Positions 49,433 through 58,335 of a stretch of DNA of 64,000 nucleotides are shown here, in pieces. The first letter of the stretch is position 1. Every line of letters begins with the position of its first letter. Below the pieces are notes generated by a model that was not told where the DNA came from, made no database searches, and saw only the letters and a list, made by a program, of their open reading frames with translations. The DNA comes from Flavipsychrobacter sp. (lineage in GTDB: Bacteria > Bacteroidota > Bacteroidia > Chitinophagales > Chitinophagaceae), in contig JAEUVZ010000008.1 of the NCBI GenBank assembly GCA_016786665.1, positions 62,001 to 126,000 of the forward strand, read 5' to 3'. The translations under genes were made by a program, and so were the position numbers.

Positions 49433-52402
49433 ATGCGCAGGTTATTATTGTTGCTCCCGTTGCTCTTAGCGTTGCCCGCCCAGGGGCAGAATGCTTATTA
49501 CGACAGCAAGTTCATTATTGACTGGCTAAAGCACGAGCCGGGGGATAACCGGGAGGTGGAACGCAGGTATGAGGCCCAGGTACTGAATAAACTGGAGAGC
49601 TACATCCCTTCCTCTGTACTGAACTCTACCTCGGACAGTGCGCGCTATACTATCGTTGATTCCATACTGGCATTGATACTGGAACGTAACTACGTTTCCA
49701 TTAGTGTGGGTAGCATAGATACCCTGCTGGGTAGCGGCAACAAATTGAGAACCCTGCTGCATGATCACCCGAAAGACACTTCTGTGTTCCGGCAACTGAA
49801 CGAGATGCCCGACCGGAAGAAAACAATGGAAGGCTACCTGGCAAGAAACAAAGCATCGCTGGCGGCGCTTAATCGCCTGCTGGCGGGTAATGTTGCCGGT
49901 GTAAAAGTATACTTAGGCAGTGCCATAGTGATACAAACGGACAGCGCAACCATGACGGTGGAGGAATACACACGAATTAACCCCGATACTCTGTCGCTGC
50001 TGGGAAAGACGACTTTTGCGCGGGCTATGCTGGAAGAGCTGAACAGCATGGAGCCGGACACTACTAACCGGAAACTATACATATTGCATTGCCTGAAGCG
50101 AACGCTTGAGGAGGGGAATACGTGGATGGAGACCCGGATACACTATTATGATGTAATAGCTCAAAAACTGTTCAAAAACCTGAGCAAGGAAGCCCAGATG
50201 GCGCTGGTAAAGACTGCCAAGCCGGGTAAGGGAGCCAGGGAGCCCGAAGGCTTGCCCGCGGTATCGATGGAAGAGGCGAGGAACGAGGCGATACTCCGGA
50301 TAGAGGCCCAACAAAACCAACCGACCATGCAACTGGCCAATTTCAAAATGCCGACGCAGGCGGAGATGGTGGATGCATTGGCGACCTATATCGCTAATCG
50401 CTTTAAGCAGGAGGCTATCTTGTATATGATAGACCAACTGAAGAGCAACCTGGCGGCAGATACCTTTACCACGGTGCTATTTCCTGAAACGAAACGATTG
50501 CTCTTCCGGCAAAGTGCTTTCACGACACCGCACTTTGGGTCGGAGTGGCGCTACGCGATATCGAAAGATTACGCCTACATGGCCGACCACCTGATGGGGA
50601 GTGGTTACATAACTAATCGTATTAATTCCCGCTCGTTCAGCTATATGCACGATGCCTGGCTGCTGGCACGCATGATAGAGAAGAAATACAGCTTTGTAGA
50701 GATAGTGCGTAACTATGCCACTATCGATGTTGACTCTATCAAGACGGCACCCATACAGAAGTTCCTGCAATGGTCGAATATTATTAATGAGCAGCTTTTC
50801 TCTGTAGTGAATCCGCAAGCTTTTGTGGAGGGAGACGGGAAGCCGGTTGCGAACTTGAGCGCGCAGTCGGACTATTGGATAGCTCCTACCAAGTTTATGG
50901 CTGAGATGACAGCTGAGCATCTCTCGCTGTTCCTGTCGATGGTGGGTGAGAAATATAAGATAGACATAAAGAACGACCTGGGCGTGAACTTAGGAAGCGC
51001 CCTGGACGTGCAGCGCAGGCGCCTGCCGGTTGTTCAGAAGTGGTTCTCTAAGAACCTCCTTATCCTTAACCGCTTCCAGAAGGGGCAGGGGAAGATGATG
51101 GAAGAACATACAGCTTCGGACCTCTTTAACGGGGCTACCTACTGGACATTTATGAACGATATTATCCGGTCTATGACCGATACCGGTGTACTGCGCAGCC
51201 TGCGCGGAGAAGATATTGCCGCTCTATCGAACGTGGCAGACCTGAATGAAATATACAGTTCGTTCCAGGCTAAGAATTACTCTGCCGCAATTGGCCAACT
51301 GCTGGCAGTGACTGAACGCGTGTGCCAGGAAAGCAACGGTGATATGGTGGCACAGGGGCTGACAACGCCGGACGAAGACTACCTGGCACAACTGGAGCAA
51401 AAGTATGGCGTGCAGGCACTACGGGTGTATAGCTCCTATTTCCAGCCAACGACCAATGCGCATGACCTGGATAGCCTGAAGAAGGAATTTGAAAGCCGCG
51501 CCAAGAAGCTGGCTGCTATTGCGCCCGGCAAGAAGACGCAGTTGGATGAACTTACTGCCAGGTATGCATCTTATAAGTGGATAGATGAAGATGAGTATGA
51601 GGATATGACGAAGTATATGGAAGGCCTGAGAGCGGCAATGGCAACAGAAGGCACATCGGCACTGGCTGCGATGGATGGCCTGGTGCGCTATTACGACACT
51701 TCTATCCATGAGCTGATAGCGAAGAAGCGGACACGCCTGGCCGGGCATAATAGCTGCTTCTGTTCTTCGCTATCGCGGGCGAAGGGGTTTGCCGCACTGC
51801 TGAATGACGTGATGTTTGCCGGCAACAATCCGCAGGCGCTGAGCCGTGTGCTGGAATCGCATGCCGCGCCACCTACCTCTTACAAAGTAAAAAGGTTTAC
51901 CCGCGCCACCTGGGACGTAGGCGCCTACCTGGGAATGTATGCGGGAGGAGAGCTACTGCCCCAACAGAGGAACGCAGGTGACAGCATTAGGTTTGTATAT
52001 GGCCTTACCGTGCCGCTGGGCATCAACTATACCTGGGCTACTACTAAAAAGGCAACAGACGGCCAGGTAAAGAACCCGTATAGCCACAGACGGAAGGGGG
52101 TGCGTGAATACCGGGGCGTATCGCACACACTGAGCCTGTCGGTAATAGATATAGCAGCGCCGGTGGCTTTCCGGCTCACAAATACGTATGACGGTGCGTT
52201 GCCGCGCGATGTAAAGTGGTCGCAATTACTGTCGCCCGGTTTCCACTACCGGTACGGGTTCCGGAATTCGCCCTTCTGCTTTTCAACGGGTGTACAGTAC
52301 ACCCCCCAGCTTCGGAAAATGGATGCCCACACGCAGCTAAACGCGGTGCGGGCATACCTAGGCGTGGTGTTTGATATGCCTATGTTCTTTATCAGTAAAT
52401 AA
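49433..52402 (+). CDS. Large secreted protein of unknown family, helical region plus predicted outer-membrane barrel
   Basis: 989 residues. Signal peptide MRRLLLLLPLLLALPAQGQ. Residues 20 to about 800 are predicted from composition to be mostly alpha-helical, with many Leu/Glu/Lys/Asn repeats and no motif that I recognise. From about residue 800 the sequence changes to alternating amphipathic strands: TWDVGAYLGMYAGGEL, RFVYGLTVPLGINYTWAT, THTLSLSV-like segments, a strand near WSQLLSPGFHYRYGFRNSP and the end YLGVVFDMPMFFISK. That region resembles a small outer-membrane barrel of about eight strands. No family name can be given. The gene ends 6 bp from the convergent pcm stop. Cotranscription with the upstream hydrolase gene is possible but not shown. 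Confidence 0.7.
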   Translation: MRRLLLLLPLLLALPAQGQNAYYDSKFIIDWLKHEPGDNREVERRYEAQVLNKLESYIPSSVLNSTSDSARYTIVDSILALILERNYVSISVGSIDTLLGSGNKLRTLLHDHPKDTSVFRQLNEMPDRKKTMEGYLARNKASLAALNRLLAGNVAGVKVYLGSAIVIQTDSATMTVEEYTRINPDTLSLLGKTTFARAMLEELNSMEPDTTNRKLYILHCLKRTLEEGNTWMETRIHYYDVIAQKLFKNLSKEAQMALVKTAKPGKGAREPEGLPAVSMEEARNEAILRIEAQQNQPTMQLANFKMPTQAEMVDALATYIANRFKQEAILYMIDQLKSNLAADTFTTVLFPETKRLLFRQSAFTTPHFGSEWRYAISKDYAYMADHLMGSGYITNRINSRSFSYMHDAWLLARMIEKKYSFVEIVRNYATIDVDSIKTAPIQKFLQWSNIINEQLFSVVNPQAFVEGDGKPVANLSAQSDYWIAPTKFMAEMTAEHLSLFLSMVGEKYKIDIKNDLGVNLGSALDVQRRRLPVVQKWFSKNLLILNRFQKGQGKMMEEHTASDLFNGATYWTFMNDIIRSMTDTGVLRSLRGEDIAALSNVADLNEIYSSFQAKNYSAAIGQLLAVTERVCQESNGDMVAQGLTTPDEDYLAQLEQKYGVQALRVYSSYFQPTTNAHDLDSLKKEFESRAKKLAAIAPGKKTQLDELTARYASYKWIDEDEYEDMTKYMEGLRAAMATEGTSALAAMDGLVRYYDTSIHELIAKKRTRLAGHNSCFCSSLSRAKGFAALLNDVMFAGNNPQALSRVLESHAAPPTSYKVKRFTRATWDVGAYLGMYAGGELLPQQRNAGDSIRFVYGLTVPLGINYTWATTKKATDGQVKNPYSHRRKGVREYRGVSHTLSLSVIDIAAPVAFRLTNTYDGALPRDVKWSQLLSPGFHYRYGFRNSPFCFSTGVQYTPQLRKMDAHTQLNAVRAYLGVVFDMPMFFISK

Positions 52403-52407
52403 GGAGA

Positions 52408-53073
52408 TTATTTATTTCTGCCGGTGAGCATGGGGACAAAGGAGAAGTCGCCGAGTTCCTCCTCGTGTACGCTCCCGTCTTTATCTTTGGTGATGCGCAT
52501 CATCTTCTGTCCCTCATCGTCTCCGACGGGAATAACGGCGATACCTCCGGGTTTCAGCTGCTCTATCAACTTAGGCGGGATGTAAGGAGCCGCCGCAGTG
52601 ACAATGACCTTATCGAAGGGGGCGAAAGAAGGAGCGCCTTCGTAGCCATCGCCATACATGCGTTTGATATTGGGGTACTTCTTAATGAAGAAGAACTCGC
52701 CTATGTAGTCGTATAGTTTTTTCTGTCGCTCAATGCTGTAAACTAGTGCGCCTAGCTCGGCTAAGACGCAAGCCTGGTAAGCGCTGCCCGTGCCTATTTC
52801 CAGTACCTTGTCGAACTTTTTTATTTCCAGTAACTGCGACTGGTAAGCCACGGTATAAGGCTGTGAAATTGTCTGGTCGGCAAGTATAGGGAACGCGCGG
52901 TCTTCGTAAGCCTGCCGTTCAAATGCGGGGTCTAGAAAAAAGTGCCGGGGAATGGCTTCTATTGCCGCCAGTACCTTTTCGTCCTTTATTCCTTTCTCCC
53001 GCAGTATGTCTACCAGCTGTTTGCGAAGCCCTTTATGGCGGTAATCATCCTGTCTTTCTACCTTGTGCAGCAT
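52408..53073 (-). CDS. pcm: Protein-L-isoaspartate O-methyltransferase
   Basis: 221 residues, the usual PCMT length. It repairs isoaspartyl residues in damaged proteins using SAM. SAM-binding motif I is KVLEIGTGSAYQACVLAEL near residues 88-106; the substrate-binding segment AFPILADQTISQPYTVAYQ and the late FDKVIVTAAAPYIPPKLIEQLKPGG are also present. Cytoplasmic. The start is supported by an exact -7 promoter element 4 nt upstream of the ATG, which predicts a leaderless transcript. Single-gene unit, convergent with the 989-residue gene. Confidence 0.95.
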   Translation of the reverse strand: MLHKVERQDDYRHKGLRKQLVDILREKGIKDEKVLAAIEAIPRHFFLDPAFERQAYEDRAFPILADQTISQPYTVAYQSQLLEIKKFDKVLEIGTGSAYQACVLAELGALVYSIERQKKLYDYIGEFFFIKKYPNIKRMYGDGYEGAPSFAPFDKVIVTAAAPYIPPKLIEQLKPGGIAVIPVGDDEGQKMMRITKDKDGSVHEEELGDFSFVPMLTGRNK

Positions 53074-53077
53074 AGGG

Positions 53078-53085
53078 CAAAGTTA
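53078..53085 (-). promoter_or_regulatory. -7 element 4 nt before the pcm start
   Basis: The minus strand reads TAACTTTG, CCCT, ATG. Exact TANNTTTG match. A possible -33 (TTTA) lies 18 bp further upstream. Confidence 0.6.
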
Positions 53086-53155
53086 CAACGGGGCGGGGGC
53101 AAATAAAAGTTGCAATTCAGAAGATGTCAACAGTAGCTAACGAAGAACATCGTTT

Positions 53156-53722
53156 TTAGAACTGGAATGCAAGACCAAATCCTCCTCCTCCATTGGGCAT
53201 GGCCATTGGCTTGAAGCGAACGGAGATATCGGGGGAAATGTCAAAGTTTTTCAAGTGGGCGAATACTACGGCATCCATCACCTGTAACATGTATCCCAGC
53301 GAGGTGATAAGCACGGTCATGTCCAGCCATTGTTTGTATTGGTCCTGCAACTGTTTCAGATCGGCAGAGCTGTATATTTCGGTGCTGATGGTATTGGGGT
53401 CGGTATCTATAGTGGCTATGTAGGCGGTGCGGTACCTGTTGTAGTTGCGGTAGTTGAAATTAATAAAGTACGCTGCGGCTCCCAGCCCGGCATATACTAC
53501 GGGTACTTTCCAGTACTGCCGGTTGTACACCTGTCCTGAACCCGGGAGCAGGGCAGAGTAGAGGCCCGCTTTCTTGGGGTCGGGCTGAAAGGGCGTTTTC
53601 TTTTTCACCGTGTCCCCCGCTGAGCGTACCGAGTCGGCCGTAGCCTGTCCGTGCACGGTGTTGCCGGTAAGGATACTACCCGCCAGGATGAACAAGAAAA
53701 AAGAAAGTTTCAGCGCCCTCAT
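53156..53722 (-). CDS. DUF5683 family membrane protein
   Basis: 188 residues from the ATG at 53722 (MRALKLSFFLFILAGSILTG). A longer frame to 53791 would run through a -7 element and into the terminator region, so it is rejected. Signal peptide or anchor at the N-terminus (ending TVHGQ); DUF5683 domain with the motif AGLYSALLPGSGQVYNRQYW near residues 50-70, then YAGLGAAAYFINFNYRNYN, and a helix LDMTVLITSLGYMLQVMDAV. Common in Bacteroidota; function unknown. Confidence 0.85.
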   Translation of the reverse strand: MRALKLSFFLFILAGSILTGNTVHGQATADSVRSAGDTVKKKTPFQPDPKKAGLYSALLPGSGQVYNRQYWKVPVVYAGLGAAAYFINFNYRNYNRYRTAYIATIDTDPNTISTEIYSSADLKQLQDQYKQWLDMTVLITSLGYMLQVMDAVVFAHLKNFDISPDISVRFKPMAMPNGGGGFGLAFQF

Positions 53723-53731
53723 ACTTGCGCG

Positions 53732-53739
53732 CAAAGGTA
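53732..53739 (-). promoter_or_regulatory. -7 element before the DUF5683 start
   Basis: The minus strand reads TACCTTTG, an exact match, 9 nt before the ATG at 53722. Confidence 0.55.
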
Positions 53740-53785
53740 CTATAAATGCGGGAGAATGGAAGACAGGCTGACAGCTATGCCCAGT

Positions 53786-53820
53786 AAACATAAAGCCGGC
53801 GTATAGCCGGCTTTATGTTT
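53786..53820 (-). terminator. Strong terminator after prc
   Basis: AAACATAAAGCCGGC (53786-53800) and GCCGGCTTTATGTTT (53806-53820) form a perfect 15-bp stem with a 5-nt loop, 19 bp past the prc stop, with AT-rich arms at the base. Confidence 0.85.
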
Positions 53821-53838
53821 TGGTATCCAGTTTATAAT

Positions 53839-56055
53839 TTATCTCATACCCGTGCCCATATTGAGCCTGGCTGCGGGTTTGGCCATGTCGTGTATGATGT
53901 TCACTGTTTCTGAAAGATAAATATCATTCTTCCGCAGCTTCATGAAGTCCTCATTTTTACGTATGGTCACGGAGTCTTTATTAATGACGGCCAGATCTTC
54001 CGCAGGGTTGGTAAATACCAATGGTATGATATTCTTCTCTTCCGCTTCTATTTTTTTAGAAAGAGCGTTCGCTTCTTCCAGTTCCTTGCGGTACTCCGCC
54101 TCGTTGAGCGAATACACTTTGTCGTCTTCCTGCTTTTTTACCCGTTGGGCGCTTTGCTCTATCAGCATGAAGTTGGGGTTCGTGTTCATGCGTTTCTGGC
54201 TGGCGGCGAGCAGGCTACCGGTATTCACCGGGTTGTTCCACAGCTTGTACGGTTGTGCCGGTATGGTATCCCAAGGCAGTGCTGCTTTATCGCGACGCTC
54301 TCCAATGTCAATGTATTTGTACACATCGGGGAAGGTGATATCCGGCACTACTCCTTTTAACTGAGTAGAGCCACCGCTGATGCGGTAGAATTTCTGCATG
54401 GTTATTTTCAGCGCACCAATCAGTGAGTTGCTGTTGCCCGCATCGGGAGACGTAGCCAGCAAGTCGCGATAGGTAACGGCATCTATCATATCATCTAGCG
54501 GCACTACCTTCTGTACGGTGCCTTTACCATAGGTAGTAGCGCCCACTATTACAGCACGCTTATAGTCCTGCATAGCTGCCGCCATAATTTCAGAGGCGGA
54601 GGCGCTGCTATTGTTCACCATGATAGCCAATGGGCCATCGTACAGTACACCTTTGGTGAGGTGATTGCGGTCTTTGTACACGCTGGCTCCTATGCCGCTG
54701 GTTTTTACCTGCACCATAGGCCCTTCGTCTATGAAGAGGCCGGCCATTTCCACTACATCCTGCAGGGAGCCACCACCATTGTAGCGAAGGTCGAGAATGA
54801 TACCTTTCACCCCGGCGGCTTTCAGCTTCTGCACTTCAATGGCGACATCCTGTGCACAACTGCGTCCGTTGTTGATGCCTTCGAAATCGGCATAGAACGA
54901 GGGCAGGTAGATATAGCCTACCGGACCTTCCTTATCGTTAATAATCAGCGATTTCGCAAAAGTTTCCTGTTGTTCTACCTTGTCGCGGACGATAGGAATA
55001 ACTTTTATGCTGCCGTCCGGTTTCTTTACCGTGAGGCGAACTTCCGTTCCTTTCCTGCCTTTTATCTTGCTAATGACTTCGTCTATTTCCATACCCTGTA
55101 TGTCTACAGGTTCTTCCGCTCCCTGGCCTACTTTCAGTATCAGGTCGTTGGCTTTCAGATCGCCCTGCTTTTGCGCGGGTGTACCAGGCAGTACTTCCAC
55201 TATGCGAACACCTTCGTCTTCTTCCTTCAGTTGGGCGCCGATACCAAAGAACGCGCCGGACATAGACTCATTAAAGCGTTTCTTTACTTCCGGGGCCAGG
55301 TAGTCGGTATGTGGGTCTTCGGTACCGGTGATGGCGTTCATGAAAACAGAAAAGCGCATATCGTCTTTCATGTTGTTCAGCTTCTTGAAGTAGCGGTCGT
55401 GCATTTTGGTCACACTCTGGCGGGCTTCCGCTTCCAGTTCCTGGTCTGTTTTCTTCTTTTTGTCTTTATCGGTTACGGCTTTCTTTTCACCATCCAGCCC
55501 TTCGCCTTCCTGGGCCTTTTTCAGTTCCACATATTTCTGGAGTACTTTCAGTTTCAGTATCTTTCTCCAGCGTTCTTTCAATTCGGCCTCGTTGGCTGCA
55601 TACTGTAGCTTTTCGGGGTCCATCTGTATTTCTTCCTTGCTGGTGAACTCAAAGGGCTTATCCAGCAGTTCCTTATAGAAACCTTCAGTCAGTTTTATTT
55701 GCTTGGCAAACAAGTCGAAGGCCTTGTGGTAAAATGCGAGGTCTCCGGTTTTAATTTCGTCGTCTATCTTAAACTGGTACTCATTGAGCTGGGCCATTTC
55801 CTTTTGTGTAAAGAAACGCTTGTCGTAGTCCAGTTGCTCCATAACGGAGTGAAAGACCTTGGCTGAAAAGGAGTCGTTGATGTCGCGTGGCGCATAGTGC
55901 TCGTCCTTGATTTTTTTCATTACTATCTCCAGGGCTACGCGCTCTTTTTTGTCCACCCCACTATCATCGCCGGTATACTTAAAGGAGAAGAAGGCAGCCA
56001 GCCCACCCAGTATCAGCAATGGTATCAAAATTTTATTCTTCATGAATTGCAACAT
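53839..56055 (-). CDS. prc: Carboxy-terminal processing (tail-specific) protease, Prc/Tsp type
   Basis: 738 residues. N-terminal membrane anchor or signal (ILIPLLILGGLAAFFSF), an N-terminal helical domain to about residue 240, a PDZ domain (VRIVEVLPGTPAQKQGDL; ANDLILKVGQGAEEP), and the S41 catalytic domain with GIILDLRYNGGGSLQDV, the serine in VNNSSASASEIMAAAM and the lysine in TTYGKGTVQKV. The C-terminal tail-specific domain (DUF3340-like) completes it. It cleaves misfolded or tagged periplasmic proteins from their C-terminus. A GAGGAACG sequence and an exact -7 element upstream support the start at 56055. Confidence 0.93.
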   Translation of the reverse strand: MLQFMKNKILIPLLILGGLAAFFSFKYTGDDSGVDKKERVALEIVMKKIKDEHYAPRDINDSFSAKVFHSVMEQLDYDKRFFTQKEMAQLNEYQFKIDDEIKTGDLAFYHKAFDLFAKQIKLTEGFYKELLDKPFEFTSKEEIQMDPEKLQYAANEAELKERWRKILKLKVLQKYVELKKAQEGEGLDGEKKAVTDKDKKKKTDQELEAEARQSVTKMHDRYFKKLNNMKDDMRFSVFMNAITGTEDPHTDYLAPEVKKRFNESMSGAFFGIGAQLKEEDEGVRIVEVLPGTPAQKQGDLKANDLILKVGQGAEEPVDIQGMEIDEVISKIKGRKGTEVRLTVKKPDGSIKVIPIVRDKVEQQETFAKSLIINDKEGPVGYIYLPSFYADFEGINNGRSCAQDVAIEVQKLKAAGVKGIILDLRYNGGGSLQDVVEMAGLFIDEGPMVQVKTSGIGASVYKDRNHLTKGVLYDGPLAIMVNNSSASASEIMAAAMQDYKRAVIVGATTYGKGTVQKVVPLDDMIDAVTYRDLLATSPDAGNSNSLIGALKITMQKFYRISGGSTQLKGVVPDITFPDVYKYIDIGERRDKAALPWDTIPAQPYKLWNNPVNTGSLLAASQKRMNTNPNFMLIEQSAQRVKKQEDDKVYSLNEAEYRKELEEANALSKKIEAEEKNIIPLVFTNPAEDLAVINKDSVTIRKNEDFMKLRKNDIYLSETVNIIHDMAKPAARLNMGTGMR

Positions 56056-56084
56056 ATTCGTTCCTCGTGATTATTTAAGCCTAA

Positions 56085-56092
56085 CAAATGTA
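56085..56092 (-). promoter_or_regulatory. -7 element of prc
   Basis: The minus strand reads TACATTTG, an exact match, 29 nt before the prc ATG. Confidence 0.5.
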
Positions 56093-56185
56093 ATTTATTT
56101 ACTGTTAAGAAAACGATAATCAAAAAGCAAGCCACAGGTTAGTTAGAGGGGGATTTTTCAGCTGCGAAAGTGTTAAATTGCAGCC

Positions 56186-56965
56186 GTGAACCAGAGTGAA
56201 AAGCAAGTGTATTACCACGACCTCGGAGTGGTAGAGTATGGCCAGGCCTGGCAGATGCAGGACGTGTTCATGCAGGAGAACCTGTCCCTGAAGTCTCAGT
56301 GGTACAGTTCGGGTGCGTTGCAGCGCCCGGAAACGCTTAATACCGCAAATTACCTGCTGCTCTGCGAGCACCCCCATGTCTACACGCTGGGCAAGAGCGG
56401 CCATATGGAGAACCTGCTGGTGAATGACCACCGGCTGAAAGAACTGAACGTATCGTTCTATAAAACCAACCGGGGCGGTGATATTACGTATCATGGTAAG
56501 GGGCAGATAGTAGGTTACCCGATACTGGACCTGGAACAGTTTTTTACGGACCTGGGTAGATATATGCGTTGCCTGGAAGAAGTAATTATTCGTGTAATAG
56601 GCCATTATGGCATAGCGGGCGGCAGGCTGGAAGGTTCTACAGGCGTGTGGCTGGATGTAGGTACCCCCCGTGCCCGGAAGATATGCGCGATGGGAGTACG
56701 CAGCAGCCGTTGGGTTACGATGCACGGCTTTGCGCTGAATGTGAATACCGACCTGAAGTACTTTGACTATATAGTGCCCTGTGGCATCACGGATAAAAGC
56801 GTCACTTCCGTGCAGAAGGAGCTGGGCCGCGAAGTAGACGAGGCGGAAGTGAAGCGGCTGATATTAAATGAATTTAGCAATGTGTTTGAGAGTGAACTGG
56901 CGCCCCTGCCGGCAGCAGGCCAGGAAAAGCTAAAGGAGGCACATGAAAAGCAACATAACGTATAA
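56186..56965 (+). CDS. lipB: Octanoyl-[acyl-carrier-protein]-protein octanoyltransferase LipB
   Basis: 259 residues with a GTG start at 56186. It moves octanoate from ACP to lipoyl domains, the first step of lipoate synthesis. Motifs are YTLGKSGHMENLL, TNRGGDITYHGKGQIVGYPI, VWLDVGTPRARKICAMGVRS (with the catalytic lysine before CAMG), WVTMHGFALNVN, and the catalytic cysteine in IVPCGITDKSV. It ends overlapping the next gene by 23 bp. lpdA, whose product needs no lipoate itself but serves lipoate-bearing complexes, lies 5 kb away. Confidence 0.95.
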   Translation: MNQSEKQVYYHDLGVVEYGQAWQMQDVFMQENLSLKSQWYSSGALQRPETLNTANYLLLCEHPHVYTLGKSGHMENLLVNDHRLKELNVSFYKTNRGGDITYHGKGQIVGYPILDLEQFFTDLGRYMRCLEEVIIRVIGHYGIAGGRLEGSTGVWLDVGTPRARKICAMGVRSSRWVTMHGFALNVNTDLKYFDYIVPCGITDKSVTSVQKELGREVDEAEVKRLILNEFSNVFESELAPLPAAGQEKLKEAHEKQHNV

Positions 56966-57560
56966 ATGGGGGCAGGATACCTTGCTGATAGAACTGGGAA
57001 ACCGGACCAGCCAGCGTATACAGGTACTTTTCTGGGGAGAGTTCCTGTTTACCACGGGTATGGCTACTATATTGCTGCTTCAGGCACTGCCGTTGGTTAG
57101 CTTTGCGGCTACCGCAACAGGAGTAGGGGCTGCTGCCCTGTATGCACTGGCCGCTTACCGCTTCCTGGCCAGAATGTTTGCCCGGGAGAGCATCCTGTTA
57201 TCAGTTACTGATATATCATTAATAAAGAAAACACCGTTCGGGTCGCGGGTGCGGTCGTATAAATGGGGCTCCATCAGCCCGCTATTTTACTGGGGCGTCC
57301 CGCAAAAGACCGATCATCCGATGAAAGGCCAGTCGTTCGACTACTTTGGCTTTGACACCCACGAGCACTTGATACAGCAACTGCACAACGAGGGCAACCT
57401 GTACTTTAACCACGACTGCGAAGCCATCCATTTTGCGGCCGGTGTGTACTCGTGGAACGCCGAAGAGATGGTATCGATGATGAAGCTCTTTGCCGGCGAC
57501 AATCTCCGGCTGGGCCCTGAACTGACCCACATTATTAAGAACCAGGAAATAGATAGTTAG
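56943..57560 (+). CDS. Unknown membrane protein overlapping lipB
   Basis: 205 residues; ATG 56943 lies inside lipB (23-bp overlap), with AAGGAGG just upstream, so translational coupling is likely. Two hydrophobic segments near residues 28-80 (VLFWGEFLFTTGMATILLLQ; AATATGVGAAALYALAAYRF), followed by a soluble half with beta-rich segments (LLSVTDISLIKKTPFG, SFDYFGFDTHEHLIQQ) that resemble a bacterial PH-type domain. No family recognised. The tight link with lipB may be functional or accidental. Confidence 0.7.
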   Translation: MKSNITYKWGQDTLLIELGNRTSQRIQVLFWGEFLFTTGMATILLLQALPLVSFAATATGVGAAALYALAAYRFLARMFARESILLSVTDISLIKKTPFGSRVRSYKWGSISPLFYWGVPQKTDHPMKGQSFDYFGFDTHEHLIQQLHNEGNLYFNHDCEAIHFAAGVYSWNAEEMVSMMKLFAGDNLRLGPELTHIIKNQEIDS

Positions 57561-57574
57561 CAGGCCCCGGTTGG

Positions 57575-58330
57575 CTAATAGATAGTAATATAGCCGGTCT
57601 CCAGCGTAGTGTTGTTGCGCTTTAGTACAAATTTGTACATCCCTTTCCGCTGAAAGTTCCTTTTGTCTATAATAGCGGGTGAAGCCATTACACGCGGCAC
57701 CTCCAGCACCTGCTTCTCATTTTGGTCGAAAAAGCGTACACTGTAGCGCTGGCTGGTGATATCCGGCAATTCCACATTTACGTGGCCGGTAAGGGGATTG
57801 GTAAATATGTATTGCGACTTTACATAGCTAAACCCATAAGGGTCGTTATCGGTAGTGCTGATGTAGGTCACTTTGTTCATAATATCTTTCAAGGGGTTGC
57901 CGGGGTCTTTATCGGAAATGAACCGCTGCAGCGAGTCGTTGGGGGGCAGTTGCAACCCCTGTGTGAGGAGCACGTTGCTGTCTACATTAATGCGTATCCG
58001 GTTGCTGTACCAGGTAAGGTCGCTATTGAAAATGATATAAAGCCGGTAGTAGTTCTTGCCGGGTAGCGGGTGCCCGTCTATGTATGCCTGTACGCCCTGC
58101 TTCAGGTTGCGCACATAGCCCACCGTCACGTAATTGAAAATACTGTCATCGGAGCGCTGCACACTAATGGACTTGATGCCGTCGTACTGGCAATTCCAGG
58201 TAAGGAATACAATACCCTGCTGCGTGCCGAGGTTCATATCGGGCAGCAACGGTGGCTGTGCATGCGTACTGGATGTAAAAAAGAAAGAAAATATAATAAT
58301 TCCCAAAAGGGAAAGATATCTCAAAAACAT
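57575..58330 (-). CDS. Secreted protein of unknown function
   Basis: 251 residues. Signal peptide MFLRYLSLLGIIIFSFFFTS, cleaved near THAQ. The N-terminal half resembles a fibronectin-like fold (GIVFLTWNCQYDGIKSISVQ; NYVTVGYVRNLKQGVQAYID; KNYYRLYIIFNSDLTWYS). A 20-residue loop leads to a C-terminal beta domain (SYVKSQYIFTNPLTGHVNVE; YSVRFFDQNEKQVLEVPRV; KGMYKFVLKRNNTTLETGY) that looks like a T9SS-type tail but lacks the usual LKxG ending, so I leave it open. The start follows an exact -7 element by 5 nt. Confidence 0.65.
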   Translation of the reverse strand: MFLRYLSLLGIIIFSFFFTSSTHAQPPLLPDMNLGTQQGIVFLTWNCQYDGIKSISVQRSDDSIFNYVTVGYVRNLKQGVQAYIDGHPLPGKNYYRLYIIFNSDLTWYSNRIRINVDSNVLLTQGLQLPPNDSLQRFISDKDPGNPLKDIMNKVTYISTTDNDPYGFSYVKSQYIFTNPLTGHVNVELPDITSQRYSVRFFDQNEKQVLEVPRVMASPAIIDKRNFQRKGMYKFVLKRNNTTLETGYITIY

Positions 58331-58335
58331 GGTCG

